Source of the DNA: Cryptomeria japonica | Taxonomy: Eukaryota; Streptophyta; Pinopsida; Cupressales; Cupressaceae | Direction of reading: 5' to 3' | DNA length: 64,000 bases | Assembly (NCBI RefSeq): GCF_030272615.1 | Contig: NC_081415.1 | Coordinates: 598,737,335 to 598,801,334, forward strand | Part shown: piece after piece, positions 1 through 12,368 of the stretch | Layout: every line of letters starts with the position of its first letter | How positions within the stretch are numbered: the stretch's first letter is position 1 | Made by a program: the position numbers and the translations under genes | The notes under the pieces: generated by a model | Seen by the model: only the letters and a program-made list of their open reading frames with translations | Told to the model about the DNA's origin: nothing | Databases searched by the model: none

Positions 1-321
1 CACAATTCAAAATTTTAAAAATTAAATGGTTAGGTCGTCAAACCTAATTTTCAAATTTAATTGGATTTTGTGCAAATTTCAATCAATTTCAATCAATTTT
101 AGTTTTCTAAACATTTTCAAGGTGTCCCTATCCATTAGGTTTGACCCTTTTCAAATTTTCAATTCATTTCCTCATTTTTTTCAAAACCCTAATAGGGTCC
201 TATTTTCCCATTCAAACCTTCATTTCGCCTATCTAGAGATCGTAAAATTCGCCAATATTTTGGGGTTCGCTTTAAAATCATCATAACTTTCATCCCTGAA
301 TTTTTTTGAATAAAGTTGGTC

Positions 322-349
322 GGGCCGTGTGCACTTTCAACACGGTCCC
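322..349 (+). promoter_or_regulatory. Leader hairpin of element A
   Basis: Arms GGGCCGTGT and ACACGGTCCC pair over nine base pairs with a single bulged T. AT-rich outer arms (tttttttgaa on the left, the region around cccgaaattttggg on the right) extend it. It lies about 410 bases before the gag-like start and is one of eight related hairpins in this window. Confidence 0.6.
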
Positions 350-762
350 TGGCTTTTTTCCCGAAATTTTGGGAGACTGTTATGATCGTATTTAATAGCT
401 TAAATCTAGAAAATTGGGTGATTTTGTCGATTTTTGATCCCTCTAAAATAAAAAATACCTTCAAATTTCAAGAATTTTTTAAAAATTAAGTGGTTAATTA
501 TACCTTGCCCTGATTTTAAATTTTTTGATTTTATCAATTTTAAAATTAAGTGGTATACCCTTGGCCTTAATTTTAAAATTCCAATTTTCTTTTAAGATTC
601 CAATTTTCTTTCATTTATCATCAAAATTATTTTTGAAAATTGTGTCATTTTCTTCTTCCAACAAAGTCAAATTGTTTAATCATTATTTTCTCAAATTTTG
701 CATTATTCAATTTTTGGGCACTTTGTTCCTATTATTCAAAATTAAAATTTTCCCTCTACTGC

Positions 763-2223
763 ATGAGTTTCACCACTATTAGTCCCACCTATACTATCCC
801 CATTAGACAAAGAATTATAATTAAGGCTTCCCAAGGTTTAATTACCGAAGAGATGGAGCAAAATTTGGATGACTTCTTTAATGAGGATAATGCTAATTCT
901 TCACATCCTACTCATGTCCCTATCTATCCAATTGATGAATCCCATGATGAACAAGAATAATCTTTGACTAGAGTTTCCATAGATCAACTTTCAAAATTGG
1001 ACAATCAATTTGATAACTTTCAATAATGGATGTCCCAAGAATACCCTAATAGTGAAGTTCTTCCGTTAATTGAAGGCCTTAAACGCATGATTCAAAATGA
1101 TAAGAACATAAATGATATATTGTGTGGCATTGCTCATATTGTTGATTCTAATGTCATGCCTATAAATATCTGTGTTGAGAACTTAGGTTATTCACAACCT
1201 TCAAATCAAATCAATCGTTCTATTCCTTTGTCTACTCCAATGGCTAGTATTCCTACTTCACTTCAAACATCATGGCTACATCAACTCAAACTGTCATTCC
1301 TACAATAATTAGTCATGGGGGTAATCCCTCTTCTTCATTTAATCCTTCATCTTTACCCATGTCTTTAATAAGTATTCCTAATATCCCTCAACCAATCAAT
1401 GTGACACAAGGGGGCAATTCATTCAACAATTTTATTCCTCCTTTGAGTGTCTCATTTCCTACTCAATCATCACCTATGCCTACTTATCATAATGTCCCAC
1501 CACCTTATTCTCAATCCATACCTTCGTTCAATAACATCACACCACCTTCTCAATCAACCATGTCTAACATTAATTCTTCTACTGAAGCAACCATTAACAA
1601 TCTTGCTCAAATTGTGTCTTCCTTACAACAACAAATTGCTTCCATGAGTCAATCCAAGTTTAGTGTGCCCACATTTGATGTTGTGAGCCCACTTTCTCTT
1701 GATATTATTAAAGCCGTCCAACCTAAGCATGTTGAGGTCCCTAAATTGGAACTCTATAATGAAAAAGGTGATCCTCTCACACATGTTAAAACATTTCAAA
1801 CCTTGTGTACTGATTTTGCTTATGATCAAAGATTGCTTGCAAAACTGTTTACAAGAACACTAAGAGATAAGTCTTTACAATGGTATTTCTCTTTTCTATT
1901 ATAGAGTTAAAACTATTCTATCACTTCTTTTCAACAATTAGCAAATTCTTTCATTCAACAATTTCAAAACAACATTGGTCCTACAATCACTTTGACTGAT
2001 TTAACACCTTGTAAACAAGGTGTTAAAGAAAAAGTGATTGATTTCATTGGTAGATATAAGCATTTGTGTGCTCAAATTTCTTTTCCTTTACCTGATAATG
2101 ATATTCAAAGAATTTTCATTTCTAAATATCAGGGAAATGCTTCTTTTGTCTGAGTTTACTTCCTTTTTGCAGTTGTGCACAACACTCCACAATTATCAAC
2201 TGGTTGTGAGTCAAATGGAGTAA
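763..2223 (+). pseudogene. Degenerate gag-like region of element A
   Basis: The ATG at 763 begins MSFTTISP, matching the start of the intact-looking homologue at 41175 (minus strand). Downstream comes a Ser/Pro/Asn-rich spacer, then a Ty3-type capsid-like block at about 1735-1900 with LYNEKGDPLTHVKTF and a later LRDKSLQWY motif, as in the retrotransposon gag family. The frame is broken by a stop just before 1030, a frameshift between about 1200 and 1310, a stop at 1902-1904 and further shifts to 2223. The role in an intact copy would be capsid assembly and RNA packaging; this copy cannot make it. The assignment rests on the family motif and on the colinear homologue in element B. Confidence 0.75.
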
Positions 2224-2271
2224 TCTACTCCTATGGCTCCAAGTGATAAGGGGGAGAGTGTTCAACAATAA

Positions 2272-4118
2272 TTTGCAAAGTTCAAACCAACAAAAAGTTT
2301 TATCAAGTTCAATGATACAATCAACAACAACAATGTGAATGCCACAATAGCTGTGCCTCCTATTTCTAAATTCTTTAAAAGAGAAAGATAATTTACTCCT
2401 TTGAATGAATCTTTACATAGTATTATGTCTTAGTTGCTACAAAGAAATGTTATCAAACTTCCTCTATTCAAACTAGTTGACCCATCTAAGCTTGCATCTC
2501 CTTATTTTGATAGCAATTCCTTTAGTATATTTCATCGTCAGCCTGGTCATGACACTGAGAAATATTTTGCAGAAAAGTAAGATTCAAGATTTGATTGATA
2601 ATAATACTATATCCTTGGAAGGTGTGAATGATAAGGGAAACAAATCAGTAGCTCCTCCTAATCAAAATCTTAAGATTTTCACTGATCCTTTTCCTTCTCA
2701 TACCTCTAACGTAATTGACACAGAACATACCTTTTTCTCTCCTTCTAATCTTACTACCACAACTCCGAATTTGGTGAACATGGTAGAGAAACAAAAGACA
2801 CCTAAGGATCCTTGTATTACATTTGACCCTAGTGAGACCATTAGGGCACTCGATGGGCCTTTATACATAGTTGTGAAGGTTAAAAACATACCTTGCCATG
2901 GTGCTCTTGTTGATCCTTCTTGCATGGTTAATGTTATCACTGAGGAATATCTCTTCACTTTACAATTGCATAAACCAACCTATGATAACTCTAATGTGGT
3001 TATGAAGTTATTTGATGGATTCTCTTTTCCTACCATTGGTTCTATCACCCTTCATGTTGAAGTTCACACTAAATCTATGGATGTCAACTTTGCTATCATT
3101 CCTTCTTTCGAGCAATTATGTGTGAAGTTGGGATACCCTTGGCTATCTTCCATGAAGGCTATTACTTCTCCAATTCATAAGTGTTTGAAATTCCCCCACA
3201 ATGGAGAAATCATAACCATGAACCATATCGTATTTCGTCCATCGGAAAGAAGCCCTAGTGTTCCTATTGATCTCTTTTGGCTTAGGCAATTTCAATCTCT
3301 TCCATAAAGGAGCGATGCTCTTTTTCAATCTTATAAAAAATGGAAGAATGATATGATTTTATCCTTGAGTCAATCTAGATCCCCAACAATTGATATTCTC
3401 ATCCTTCTTGAAGATGAAATCCTTCCCCTAATGGATAGGATTAATCTTCCTCCTAAGGAAAATCCTCAACCTATTCTTATGGATTTGACTATCTTCTGCT
3501 AAGAAGAACAACAATATTCCTCCTAAGGTTAGACCTGTACCACCTCCTCATGATGGACCTGGTCTCCTTCCTACACCTAATATTCCTCCTTTATATGGTG
3601 TCGTTCCACCTCCTTGCTCTTATAGAGAGAAGAGGCCTGCCTCTCCTCTTGTCCAACCTAAAAGACCTCAACCTACACCTTCAACTATCAAAGAGAAGAT
3701 TGTTCCTCCTTTTATAAATATTCTTCCTCCTTCCCAGTTTTCCACTAAGACTCGACGAAATCCTTGTGCGAGCAACCATCGACAAAGGTGTCATGCTCGA
3801 GCTCATGAAGTTGTTCATCAAACCATTCAATCTCCCAAGACTCCAATAATTGATATGATTCCATTTTCTCCTAAGCAAGATGTTGAACCTACATCTCCAA
3901 ATCATAAGTTGCACAAAACATGTGATGGTTTTACTCCTATTCGTGTTCGTGTTCCTCTTTCTATAAATCTTGATGAAGAAATGAGTGAAAATGTTATTCA
4001 TGATGGCAATACAACTCCTAATGCTTCTGATAGTGACTATGAATATGTTGATGTGGACAAGCATTTATCAACTGAATTTTCACAAACCCTAATTCTAGCT
4101 CCTAGAAGAACAAAGTAA
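2272..4118 (+). pseudogene. Degenerate protease-like region and acidic C-terminus of element A
   Basis: Around 2521-2571 a remnant zinc knuckle (FHRQPGHDTEKYF) has lost two cysteines that element B keeps. A retropepsin-like domain follows, with VDPSCMVN at 2909-2932 and KLGYPWLSSMKAI further on, the positions of the catalytic D-S/T-G and of the LLGRPW block in plant Gypsy proteases. The catalytic triplet reads D-P-S, as it also does in element B. After 3307 the frame is interrupted but homology continues to a conserved acidic segment (SDSDYEYVDVD) near 4030-4060 and LILAP near 4090. At least one frameshift (about 2570) and several stops show that it is not functional. Confidence 0.7.
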
Positions 4119-4986
4119 CTTACCACATGAGCATAGTCCTTGTTTGGATCTTGTGATAGCTCCATCTGTTGTGCTTGATGTTGCTCCTCTAGTATGTTGC
4201 TTTCCTTCCCGAAATAGTGATCAACAAGATCGGGAGGTGGATGTCGTGCTAGATTACCAATATTAGGACTGTAGATCTTCTCTCTCTCTCCTTTCTTGTT
4301 CTTTCGTGACTATTCTTCTATGTGTATCCATGCTCTTCTATTTTTCCCTCAATGTCTACTTGAGGACGATGCAAAGCATTGAGATCTCTTTCGGTCTCTT
4401 TCACGTTGACTCGAAATACATCCTCTCTTCCCTTTCTGTTAAGGTAGTGTCCTTTCTTTGGGGAATGACGATTATTATATGCACCCATACATATATTATA
4501 TACACGAGTTATCATACAACATACTGACCCTGAGGAAAGTGAAACTACCTTGTATTTTGTGTTCATTATCCTTGGGTTTATACCTCGACTAGGAGCTAAA
4601 TCCTTGCGTTAGCATGCTCCCTCTCTCTTCTCTCTCTCTTGGGTGTATCCTACCTTAAAGGAATCGCTCCCAATAAGGCACGATCACTTTAATGTGGGGG
4701 CATACACTCCGCTCATATTTTCCTTCTTGATACTTAAAATTATTTAGTAAACTTGGCTTTGCTTCATAATTTTGGTATCTTCTTTTTCGTGACTCATAGT
4801 AAGGGGAACCTTGCTACTTGCAGTCATGGTTTTCCCTTCTTGATCTTCCCTTTTACTTTGTCAATCGATGTTGTAAGATCCTAAGTCCACTAGGGGCTTG
4901 GTGCATCTTGCCTCTAACGTGGTAGAAGTATTTCGATCTTATTTCCTTGTACTTTACTGACAGTATTGGCGTACGTTTATACTCTC
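4119..4986 (+). other. 3' non-coding region of element A with a second G-rich tract
   Basis: No ORF with recognisable similarity. The stretch aligns with 36998-37725 of element B (reverse orientation), so it is a family feature. At 4694-4701 it carries a purine-rich tract followed by catacac, which has counterparts near 37285-37290 in B and 60601-60607 in C. Most of the stretch is pyrimidine-rich (ctctctc runs near 4275 and 4620). Confidence 0.6.
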
Positions 4987-5004
4987 GCTAAAGTGGGGGC
5001 TAAA
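4987..5004 (+). promoter_or_regulatory. Polypurine tract of element A
   Basis: GCTAAAGTGGGGGCTAAA lies directly before the LTR start TGTAG. The identical 18-mer precedes the 3' LTRs of elements B and C, so this is the plus-strand priming site. Confidence 0.85.
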
Positions 5005-6110
5005 TGTAGTGTCATGAAATTGTGACCCTTGCAATTTGCGACCACATTAGGGTCTTCACGTTAGCGATTTGAATCCCTAAGCCTAATAGGAGACTCGAGA
5101 CTTTCTCAAGCCCCTAAAATTGCCTTGTTTTGTCCTTCGCACTGCCTGAACCTACTTCATGTCCTGAGACAAGGGCAAGACAGGTGCGTGGCGCCCTTGT
5201 CCTTGCCCTATTTTGGGGCCCCCTATGTCCTATCTCTATATTGGACTTTGCATTGAGTGGGAAAAACCTTCCCTGTGTTGGGCTGTGATGGAAAATCAGT
5301 CAATTAACCCTTATTGATGAGTATATATGTCGCATTTTCCCTTCCCATTTCCATAAATCAGAAGTTTCCATCGATCATGCATTCAAGCATTCAAGAGAAT
5401 TCAAGCATTCCTTTCCAGCATTGAGCATTCTCAAGTCTCCCTTCAAGGCTAGCTATTGCATTCAAGTCAAGGATTCAACCATTGAAGAGGAGATCCCTTT
5501 CAACATTCAATTCAATACAACCAAATCTATCTACAACCTCCCTTGAGGTGACTTACATTTCAGTCTTTCATTTACATTTACTTGCAAGTAATTTCTTTCA
5601 TCATTTGGTTAATTCCAAAATTGGGGTTTGACCTAAAGGCAAATCCCCAATCCCAACCCCTTTTCCTCTCTTTTATGTGTGTAGGTTGCAGGTGTGCAAT
5701 TGTGTTTGTAGATTTAGACTCCATTTGCAGAGGCGAAAAAACCCTTTTCATTTCACAGATTTTTCGAAGGACCGTGGACACTTTCAGCACGGTCCTGACA
5801 ACTTTTCCTCAAATTCACAGGGTAGCTTCGTCTTGACATATTATAGCCAGATCCAAGTGCACAACTTCATCTCACGCTTCTATCTCGAATTATAATAAGT
5901 TCTTTGCTACTTTTACATTTAACATAATTCAATCATTTTTCATTCTAAAAGAGGGGTTAGATTATCATTTCTATCCCATTATCAATTCATTTAGTATTCA
6001 ATCTCTACCCTAAGAGATTGGATCTAGTGATTTTCCCCTCTTTTAAATGTAATGTGAATAAGGTGTTTGAAGGAAATCCGCAGTGAATCTTTCATCTCTC
6101 CTTGGAGGGA
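5005..6110 (+). repeat. 3' LTR of element A
   Basis: It starts with TGTAGTGTC directly after the polypurine tract and stays colinear with the LTRs of element B: a GC-rich palindromic unit at about 5166-5210, a TATA-like tatata at 5322-5328, repeats of attcaagcattcaag, the segment with ggggtttgacctaaaggcaaa near 5620-5645, a hairpin at 5768-5796, and a ctccttggag block near 6098-6108. The expected TTTACA terminus is missing. The sequence runs instead into an inverted LTR fragment, so the 3' edge is approximate. Confidence 0.75.
5768..5796 (+). promoter_or_regulatory. LTR hairpin of element A
   Basis: AGGACCGTG and CACGGTCCT form a perfect nine-base-pair stem around an 11-nt loop. It is the same hairpin family as at 322, 41304, 41926, 54010 and 61202. 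It lies downstream of the TATA-like box, so it would be in the transcribed part of the LTR. Confidence 0.65.
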
Positions 6111-6139
6111 AGAAAAGCTTTTCTCTCGATCTCTCCATT

Positions 6140-6601
6140 ATTCACCCTTTTTCACCATTATAGAAATGCTCAATGCTCAATGCTTGAATGCTTATGATCG
6201 ACTTCGCTTATCAACTTATGATCCACCTGTCGAACTTATGAAAATAGGAGAGGAAGTGCTCCTTATATACTTGCCAACTAGGGGTGTTTAGATAATTTCC
6301 CACCTTAGGCTGACATAGGAAAACGTTTCCCGCTCAACAATTGACAAGCCCAATGCAAGATAGGACCAAAGGGGGCCCAAAATAGGGCTAGGAAAAGGGC
6401 ACCATGCCCGAGCGCCACACCCCTGTCCTGCCCTAATTTAGGACAGGAAGCAGCTAAGAGACAATGGAGAATGATGGAAAATGCAAGTTGTTGATGGCAT
6501 GAGCATGTTTCGGGTCTTCGATCAGGCTTAGGGATTTGTCTCCTAATGCAAAGATCCAAATGTGGTCAAAAATTGCAAGGGTCACAATTTTATGATGCTA
6601 C
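6140..6601 (-). repeat. Inverted LTR fragment of an A-family element
   Basis: Read on the minus strand from 6601, this begins TGTAGCATCATAAAATTG and follows the first ~440 bases of the A and B LTRs, including a GC-rich palindromic segment near 6395-6445 and a TATA-like box near 6262-6275. With 5005-6110 it forms a foldback of about 1.6 kb. By eye it is not a recent copy of the adjoining arm (many differences), so it is probably a different LTR joined tail-to-tail rather than a simple inversion. Confidence 0.7.
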
Positions 6602-6725
6602 AGTTTTATGTTCTTGCATCTTTCTTTTGATTAAAAGTATTAAGTGGTTGAAAGAATAGATTATTGTTAAAGTTTCCAAAACACCGATTCACCCCTCCCT
6701 CTCAGTGTTTCTTAATTCGAACACT
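6602..6725 (+). other. Short remnant resembling a Copia LTR 3' end
   Basis: The stretch gattcacccctccctctca near 6690 also occurs near 17921, close to the end of the Copia element D LTR. It is probably a truncated LTR tail of that family. Nothing else is recognisable. Confidence 0.35.
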
Positions 6726-7213
6726 CTTGATTCATTCAAGAGCCACATGCGTTGCATTAGAAAGTAGCTTTAAGAAGGTCCTCCACTACATTAAAGGTAC
6801 TTCCAATTATGGACTTTAATATGCAATAGGCATGTATATTGACTTGGTGGGATATACACTCAAATTGGGTAGGCGATTCTTAGGATCATAAGTCTACTTC
6901 AAGGTATTGAGGTTATTTTGCTTTAGAATATCCTCATTGAGTTCTGTATTCTAGCTAGAAAACCTATAGTTATCTTTTGTGATAATCAAAGTGCTATACA
7001 AATCTCAAGAAATCTAGTTCATCACCAAAGGAGAAAACACATTGAGATACATATGCACTACACTCGAGATCTGATTCAGGAAGGCATCAATGATCTTAAG
7101 TATGGTTCAACACTGGAGCAAACTATGCACATCTTCACCAGACACTTCATTGAAAGCAAGTTCCTTCATTAGCAAGTTTTGCTTGGGGTGTGAAAGGTGT
7201 CTACTTCAGGAGG

Positions 7214-7273
<60 letters not shown>

Positions 7274-7365
7274 TTTGGGAGGATCTCTATGTACATGGGT
7301 ATCTAATATTGCCTCATCTTTTGGGACCCATCTTTTCACCCACCTAATATTGGCTTAAGGGTGAA
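6726..7365 (+). pseudogene. Copia pol C-terminal remnant (RT end and RNase H), copy 1
   Basis: Translated fragments read as the end of a Copia polyprotein: QEPHALHWK at about 6740, a strand-like segment with GGIYTQIG-type spacing, then FCDNQSAIQISRNLVHHQ near 6977-7020 and KHIEIHMHYTRD, the conserved RNase H C-terminal blocks. Frames are broken throughout. About 115 bp including the STSGY and acidic-catalytic neighbourhood, still present in copy 2 near 33140-33250, is deleted here. The 3' border is the Copia LTR at 7366. Confidence 0.75.
7217..7271. repeat. (CT)n microsatellite
   Basis: About 27 uninterrupted CT units. The equivalent position in copy 2 (near 33555) has no CT tract, so it arose or expanded after the duplication, or was lost from copy 2. 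Confidence 0.95.
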
Positions 7366-7950
7366 TGTTAGTGTATGTTTTTATTTTCCTTATGTTAGAG
7401 GGTATTTATTTTTCCTACACATATTATTTAAGCATACTTAGGCTATCAAGAGTGGTTAATATGAGAACAAATGGAAAAATACTTCAACTACATGTGTCAC
7501 TCTCTCCCATACATGGGTAGTTGAGTTACACACCTTCTTTTGGCATCTTGTGCTACCTCTCATAACCACTATTTTGTCATTAACTAAGTAGGTTATGGGG
7601 TAGTTGGGTTTCTCACCCTCTTTTGGCTTTGTGTGCCCCCTTTCATAACTCCTTTTATGCTTTCATGTAAGGAGGTCATGCCACATATTTTCACATATAC
7701 CAAGTAGGTAAAACCTCCCACTTTTAATGGGGAATAAGAGTTAATGCACCTCTTGGATGTATATGCCCTTATTTTGCTATATATTTAGCACTCTCCTCTA
7801 ACCTTCACTAGTTCAACTATTTTAATTATATCTTAGTGAGAGTATTAGGAGTCTTTTGAAATTTATCTTGCCTTCTCTCTATTTTTCTTTCATTTCAAAT
7901 CTTCATTTGGCTATATTTATCTTTGATCATCTCTACGAACAACATCAGAC
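7366..7950 (+). repeat. 3' LTR of Copia remnant G, copy 1
   Basis: It begins TGTTAGTGTATG after a purine-rich cttaagggtgaa, as expected for a Copia 3' LTR. The body has ctctcccatacatgggtag, and a promoter-like tatatttagc with downstream ctctcctctaaccttcac near 7775-7810. Its counterpart is 33646-34252. The end is placed at the gaacaacatca block by comparison of the copies and is approximate. Confidence 0.6.
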
Positions 7951-9240
7951 TATGGGTTGGTTCTCACTTCTCATATAATCTAATATAAGATCCAAAGTCA
8001 ATGAAGAAATCTTTGAAAGTTTCTCAACTACTCCATGCAAAGGCTAATGTATAACATGGACCAAAGATGTAGATGCATTGGCTTGATAGCATTGAAGTGT
8101 TTGTCATCAAAAGTGCTTATCAATTCTATAAAATGGGATTCAATAAAGAAGTTTAATATGCCATGTAAGTAATCATCCCAATCAATTGTAGTGGAAACAC
8201 AACTATGAATATCCCACTGCCCTAACTCATGAGAAGCCAATGATGTAGGAATGCTCAACACTAGAGAAGCAACAGGCAAAGTATATAATATAAATCAAAG
8301 GTGTAGGAACCAATGAAGAGGATAGAACTCCAAGGTTCAAATAACCAAACTGTACATCTCCTATATGCTAAAGGTATCAATGTCATCTATACTAAAACCA
8401 TCGTTAAAGCTGATAAAACCAAAAGAATTAAAGGAATACAATTTGGAACCATGATCAACATGACCAGTGGCAATAATGCTTATACTCTACAAATCTCTAA
8501 TGGTCACACAATGTGGTGTGAACTCGACTATTTTTTCTTGTGCCACTATGTGTAATTTGATAAATGGAGAAAAGATTGGTGGTTAAGGTACATAAAGTAC
8601 ATCATTGAATGTTCATTCACCGATTTCAATAGATACTTTTCCAAGAGTTGACATATAGGTGTTATTTGCCATCAATATTGGTGGGAATGAACAAGACTCA
8701 AATGCAGAAAATAGTTCCTTGGATGCTAAATATGGTGTGACACCTTGAAATCAAAACACTAAATATTGAGGGCCTAACTTTGATAAGACACTTAAGACCA
8801 ATTGTTCATCTTGCTTTTCTATCCACATTGCTTGAGCTAAAACCTTAGCAACTTTAATAGCTTCTAGTGAAGAACTCCTAAATTGTGTTAAAGTCTTGTG
8901 GATTAAGACTTATTAGTTTATTCTCCAATTGATGTCCCCTCATTTTCATCTTTCTTAGCAAACATGTCTTCTAATGTTGTCTATACGATAATATGTGTTG
9001 TAGCAAAATCAATGTGAAAGACGAGATCAAGAGAAATGGGCATACACAAAATACCATAGGCTTCATCATACGATTATGATGTTTACGTTTTTTAGCTGCT
9101 CCTGTAGGTTCAAGTTCGAAACACATAGTGACTCCATGCAATATGAATTTATTAAGCCTTATATCAATTGATATTTTCCATTCAAACAAGTTAAATGGAG
9201 TGAGGATTAGGTAAATTTTGCAAAATAACACAAGACAACC
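7951..9240 (-). pseudogene. Very degenerate inverted Copia-like gag remnant, copy 1
   Basis: Colinear with 34253-35755, where copy 2 still shows a CCHC-like knuckle on the minus strand; the part with the knuckle is missing here. Only short minus-strand frames remain (8028-8279, 8971-9231) and none is recognisable alone. At 8960-8985 the sequence is uninterrupted, which makes it the empty-site equivalent for the element B insertion in copy 2. Confidence 0.35.
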
Positions 9241-12200
9241 CCCCTTGATTCAAAATTAGGCGACCCCCACAAATTTTGGCACTTCATAACTTATTACATT
9301 TTACAATACAAATATGTCCAATGTGTGGGAAATAAGAAAATATTAACTTTTGCAAAAAGAAACACTCAAATTCGAGCTACTCCTAAAAAGCTTTTAGAAA
9401 TTTTTTTTCCGTAAAATTGACAAATTGTAAAATAACAATACTAGATGATAAAAAAATGCTGGATAGATTTAAACTAGCCATCCAACCACTAGTTGCAGTC
9501 AGCTCAAAGTAAGGTTTTCAACGACTATTCACTCTTGGGGAAAAAGCCTCCTTATTTGCAAGATATTTAAAAAAAAAAAACTGCCCCCTCTACACTCGCT
9601 ATAATTGTTCCAATGAATTAATTATGCAGTGATAAATGGTTAGATAAGCATAAAGTTTTTAACTTTAAATGTTGTTAAATGCCAAGCATCAATGCAAACA
9701 AGAAATATCCTTTACCATTATGTTGAGTCAAAAAAGTAGTTGCAAGGGGTTGGAAGCCAAGAAAGGCCTTTTTGAAGCCTACATTGAAGAAGCGTATGAA
9801 CAATAGAGACTCATTCAAATGCAGCACTCTGGACATGGGTAGGATCTTCATGGTAGATGATCAAAGTCGTCTCCCTCTGCCCAAAAGAATTGTGAGAAGA
9901 AGCATGAAATAAAGTTGCTTTTTCTTCTCTCATGCCATGATTGGCTCCTTATACTAGACGTATATGAAAATGTTGATGCTTAATAACAAACAAATATGCC
10001 TAAAATATGAAACTCTGCAAGGATTTCACTAGTAAACCCATCACACAATTAAGGATTTTTTCTTACAAAGAAATTGTGTTTCACTAGACTAACAAGATAC
10101 TCTAAGACAAATCTACCTATAAAGGTGTGAATAGGTCAATAATTAGAAAGGTGATTAGCTAATTAGTTTGACAATAGCACTATTTACCCTAATAATTTTA
10201 ATATTAGTGATAGAAAGAAAATTATGTGAGAAAATCTAATTTGAGTGTCTTATTTAGGTCAAAAAGTGGGACACATTATTGTGGTATCATGTAGTAAAAA
10301 TAAAACATTCATTAAAAAATTAGAAAACCACTACCTATACTAATATATAATCCTAATTAAATTTCCACTTAAAGGATTTGCAAGATAATTAATGTAAATC
10401 AAAAGATGTGGAGGTATGGGGGCAAAGAGAACATACACAATGTTATGTTATATTTTTGAGACAAAAATAAGACCACATTGTGTGTTGTCAATATTTGACC
10501 ATCTTAATCTCTACATTTAAAAAATGTAATGGTTTAGAAACAAGAGTCTAAGCACTAGCATTATTATCCATAAACATCTCAAATTACTTGTTGAGCTTTA
10601 GTTTTTGTAAATTTCAAGGGAAAAAAAAGAAGATTTTTTTAACCTCCTTTTGGTCCCTATTTCCATGCACTTACACCAAATCTCATGTCAATTTTTAGGG
10701 AAGGGGGGTTGATAGTGACTATCACCACTCATCAAAATAATGCACATACACTATGGATCATGTAGATCCCAAGATGGACCCACACAATGTTCAAGCTTGA
10801 CTACCACAAAGATATATAGATTCATGGTCTACTATCACTTTTGTAGACAATATCAAGAATTTTATCAAGTGTTCTATTGACAAGACCTATATCAATCCAT
10901 AAATTTGAACTGGGTATATCTTAATGGTCAATGTATACGAGCATTGTACGACGTAACTACATGTCCTATAGACTTGAAGTAGGTAACCCCTTATTTGTTT
11001 TGTATTACACTATGTTATGAGACCCAAAAGGACTCCAACATATGTCTTGTTCTATAAAGCTATTATGGGTTTTTCCAAGTGAAAAGCATGTTACTTTTTT
11101 CATTTAAATAACCCTTTAGAATTACAATAGGGTTACAAGTTATTTCTACTCACCTCTTTTAGCTAAAAAGAGATAATAAAAAAGTGACAAATAAAAAACT
11201 TTGAGTTTAAAATGGGTAAATAAGGAAGTTATGTCATTTATATTTAATTATTTTTGAAAAAATGTAAATTTTATACAAATACTTGATTAATGAGAAATAA
11301 TAGTACACCAAGAGATAAACAAGAAAAAAAAATTGATTCTTGTGAAAGGGTGTAATGGATTGCAAGTCATCCCTTAATATATCATATAAACAATTTATGT
11401 GTTCCCTAAAAGGAGCACATGTACCATTGAAAGAGGAAGGTGTTTTAGTGGGCTATGGACATATGAGAAAGGTCATGCAATGTTTGTCTAACCCAAGGCA
11501 TAGTCTACACTCAAGATTATCATACAAAAATCTATGATCAATGAGCATTAGTGTGGTGCATAGGCACACAACTATGTTTGATTACACAAATTCCTCCTTA
11601 GAGGGTATTATAGATAAGAAAACACAAACCACTAAGGTCTTCTTAGGTTAGATAGTCATTCCAATGGTTTTATTTACATAAGTATTGAATCTATTATTAT
11701 TGAGAGATATTTGAAAATTCATATTTATTGTATTCATATCAATTTGATTGAATCCTATTTTTATTTTATTAAGTTAAATAATGAAAGATTTATAAGAGAA
11801 TATATAGTAAATTGATGTCATAAGTTAAATTGGTTATCTGTATTTATCTTGATCTCACTATATATATTAATATCATTATTGTAGCATTACTTTTTTATTT
11901 TATGAGTTATAAGAGAGACCAAGGCATTTATTGGAAACGGATGTATAGAGCACTAGAGTGCAACCTTCCCAACATTAGTAAGGAAAGAATTGATGTGTAA
12001 TATTAGTAGTTCCCAATAAAAATATTTCACTCTACATTTTAAATAATATTAGAAATAACATTACAAAATTAAAGCTAAGGTGGTTTACCATATATCATTC
12101 AATGTAACAACCATGTTAAATTATACCATAACATTGTATCATTCAAAGACCCAACATACATGGAATGTCTTTGATAGATGGGATTTAGGCCAACAACCAC

Positions 12201-12368
12201 TAAAAGCAATTTGATTATCCAAGGAAAATGCTTCATGCAAACAATTGTCAATGTGAGCTAACACCTCATGCTTAATGAAACTCATTTTGTCAATTAGAAC
12301 ATAGTGAATGAAATGTGTACTTACTTGAAATGTTTGAAGCACTTGCCCCTCAAGATCATTCATCTCTT
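9241..12368. other. Anonymous AT-rich duplicated DNA, no gene recognised
   Basis: Colinear with 43900-47580. Two short open frames persist in both copies (plus strand 11355-11537; minus strand 12139-12363), but they are not recognised, and the 2-3% divergence is not concentrated at silent positions. Several poly(A/T) stretches. No promoter or RNA gene is seen. Confidence 0.6.

Larger units (their letters stand above)
1..6110 (+). mobile_element. Element A: decayed non-autonomous Gypsy-type LTR retrotransposon, 5' end outside window
   Basis: The window opens inside the leader of an LTR element. In order it holds an AT-rich leader with a hairpin (322-349), a gag-like frame from 763, a protease-like frame, an acidic C-terminal segment ending near 4118, about 0.9 kb of non-coding DNA, a polypurine tract and a 3' LTR from 5005. 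The same modules in the same order form the complete element at 35756-43623 on the other strand, so both are one family. No reverse transcriptase, RNase H or integrase lies between the protease region and the LTR. That is the TR-GAG/LARD type of organisation, which depends on another element for mobility. Frames are broken by stops and frameshifts, so this copy is dead. The 5' LTR and primer site are not in the window. Confidence 0.85.

Noticed and set aside
11355-11537. 60-codon frame open in both copies (46558-46746)
   Set aside because: Recent duplication alone keeps it open; substitutions and an indel change the C-terminus; no similarity recognised.
12139-12363. 74-codon minus-strand frame also open in copy 2 (47342-47566)
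   Set aside because: Five differences between copies, three of them changing the protein; no sign of selection and no known domain. Kept as anonymous DNA.
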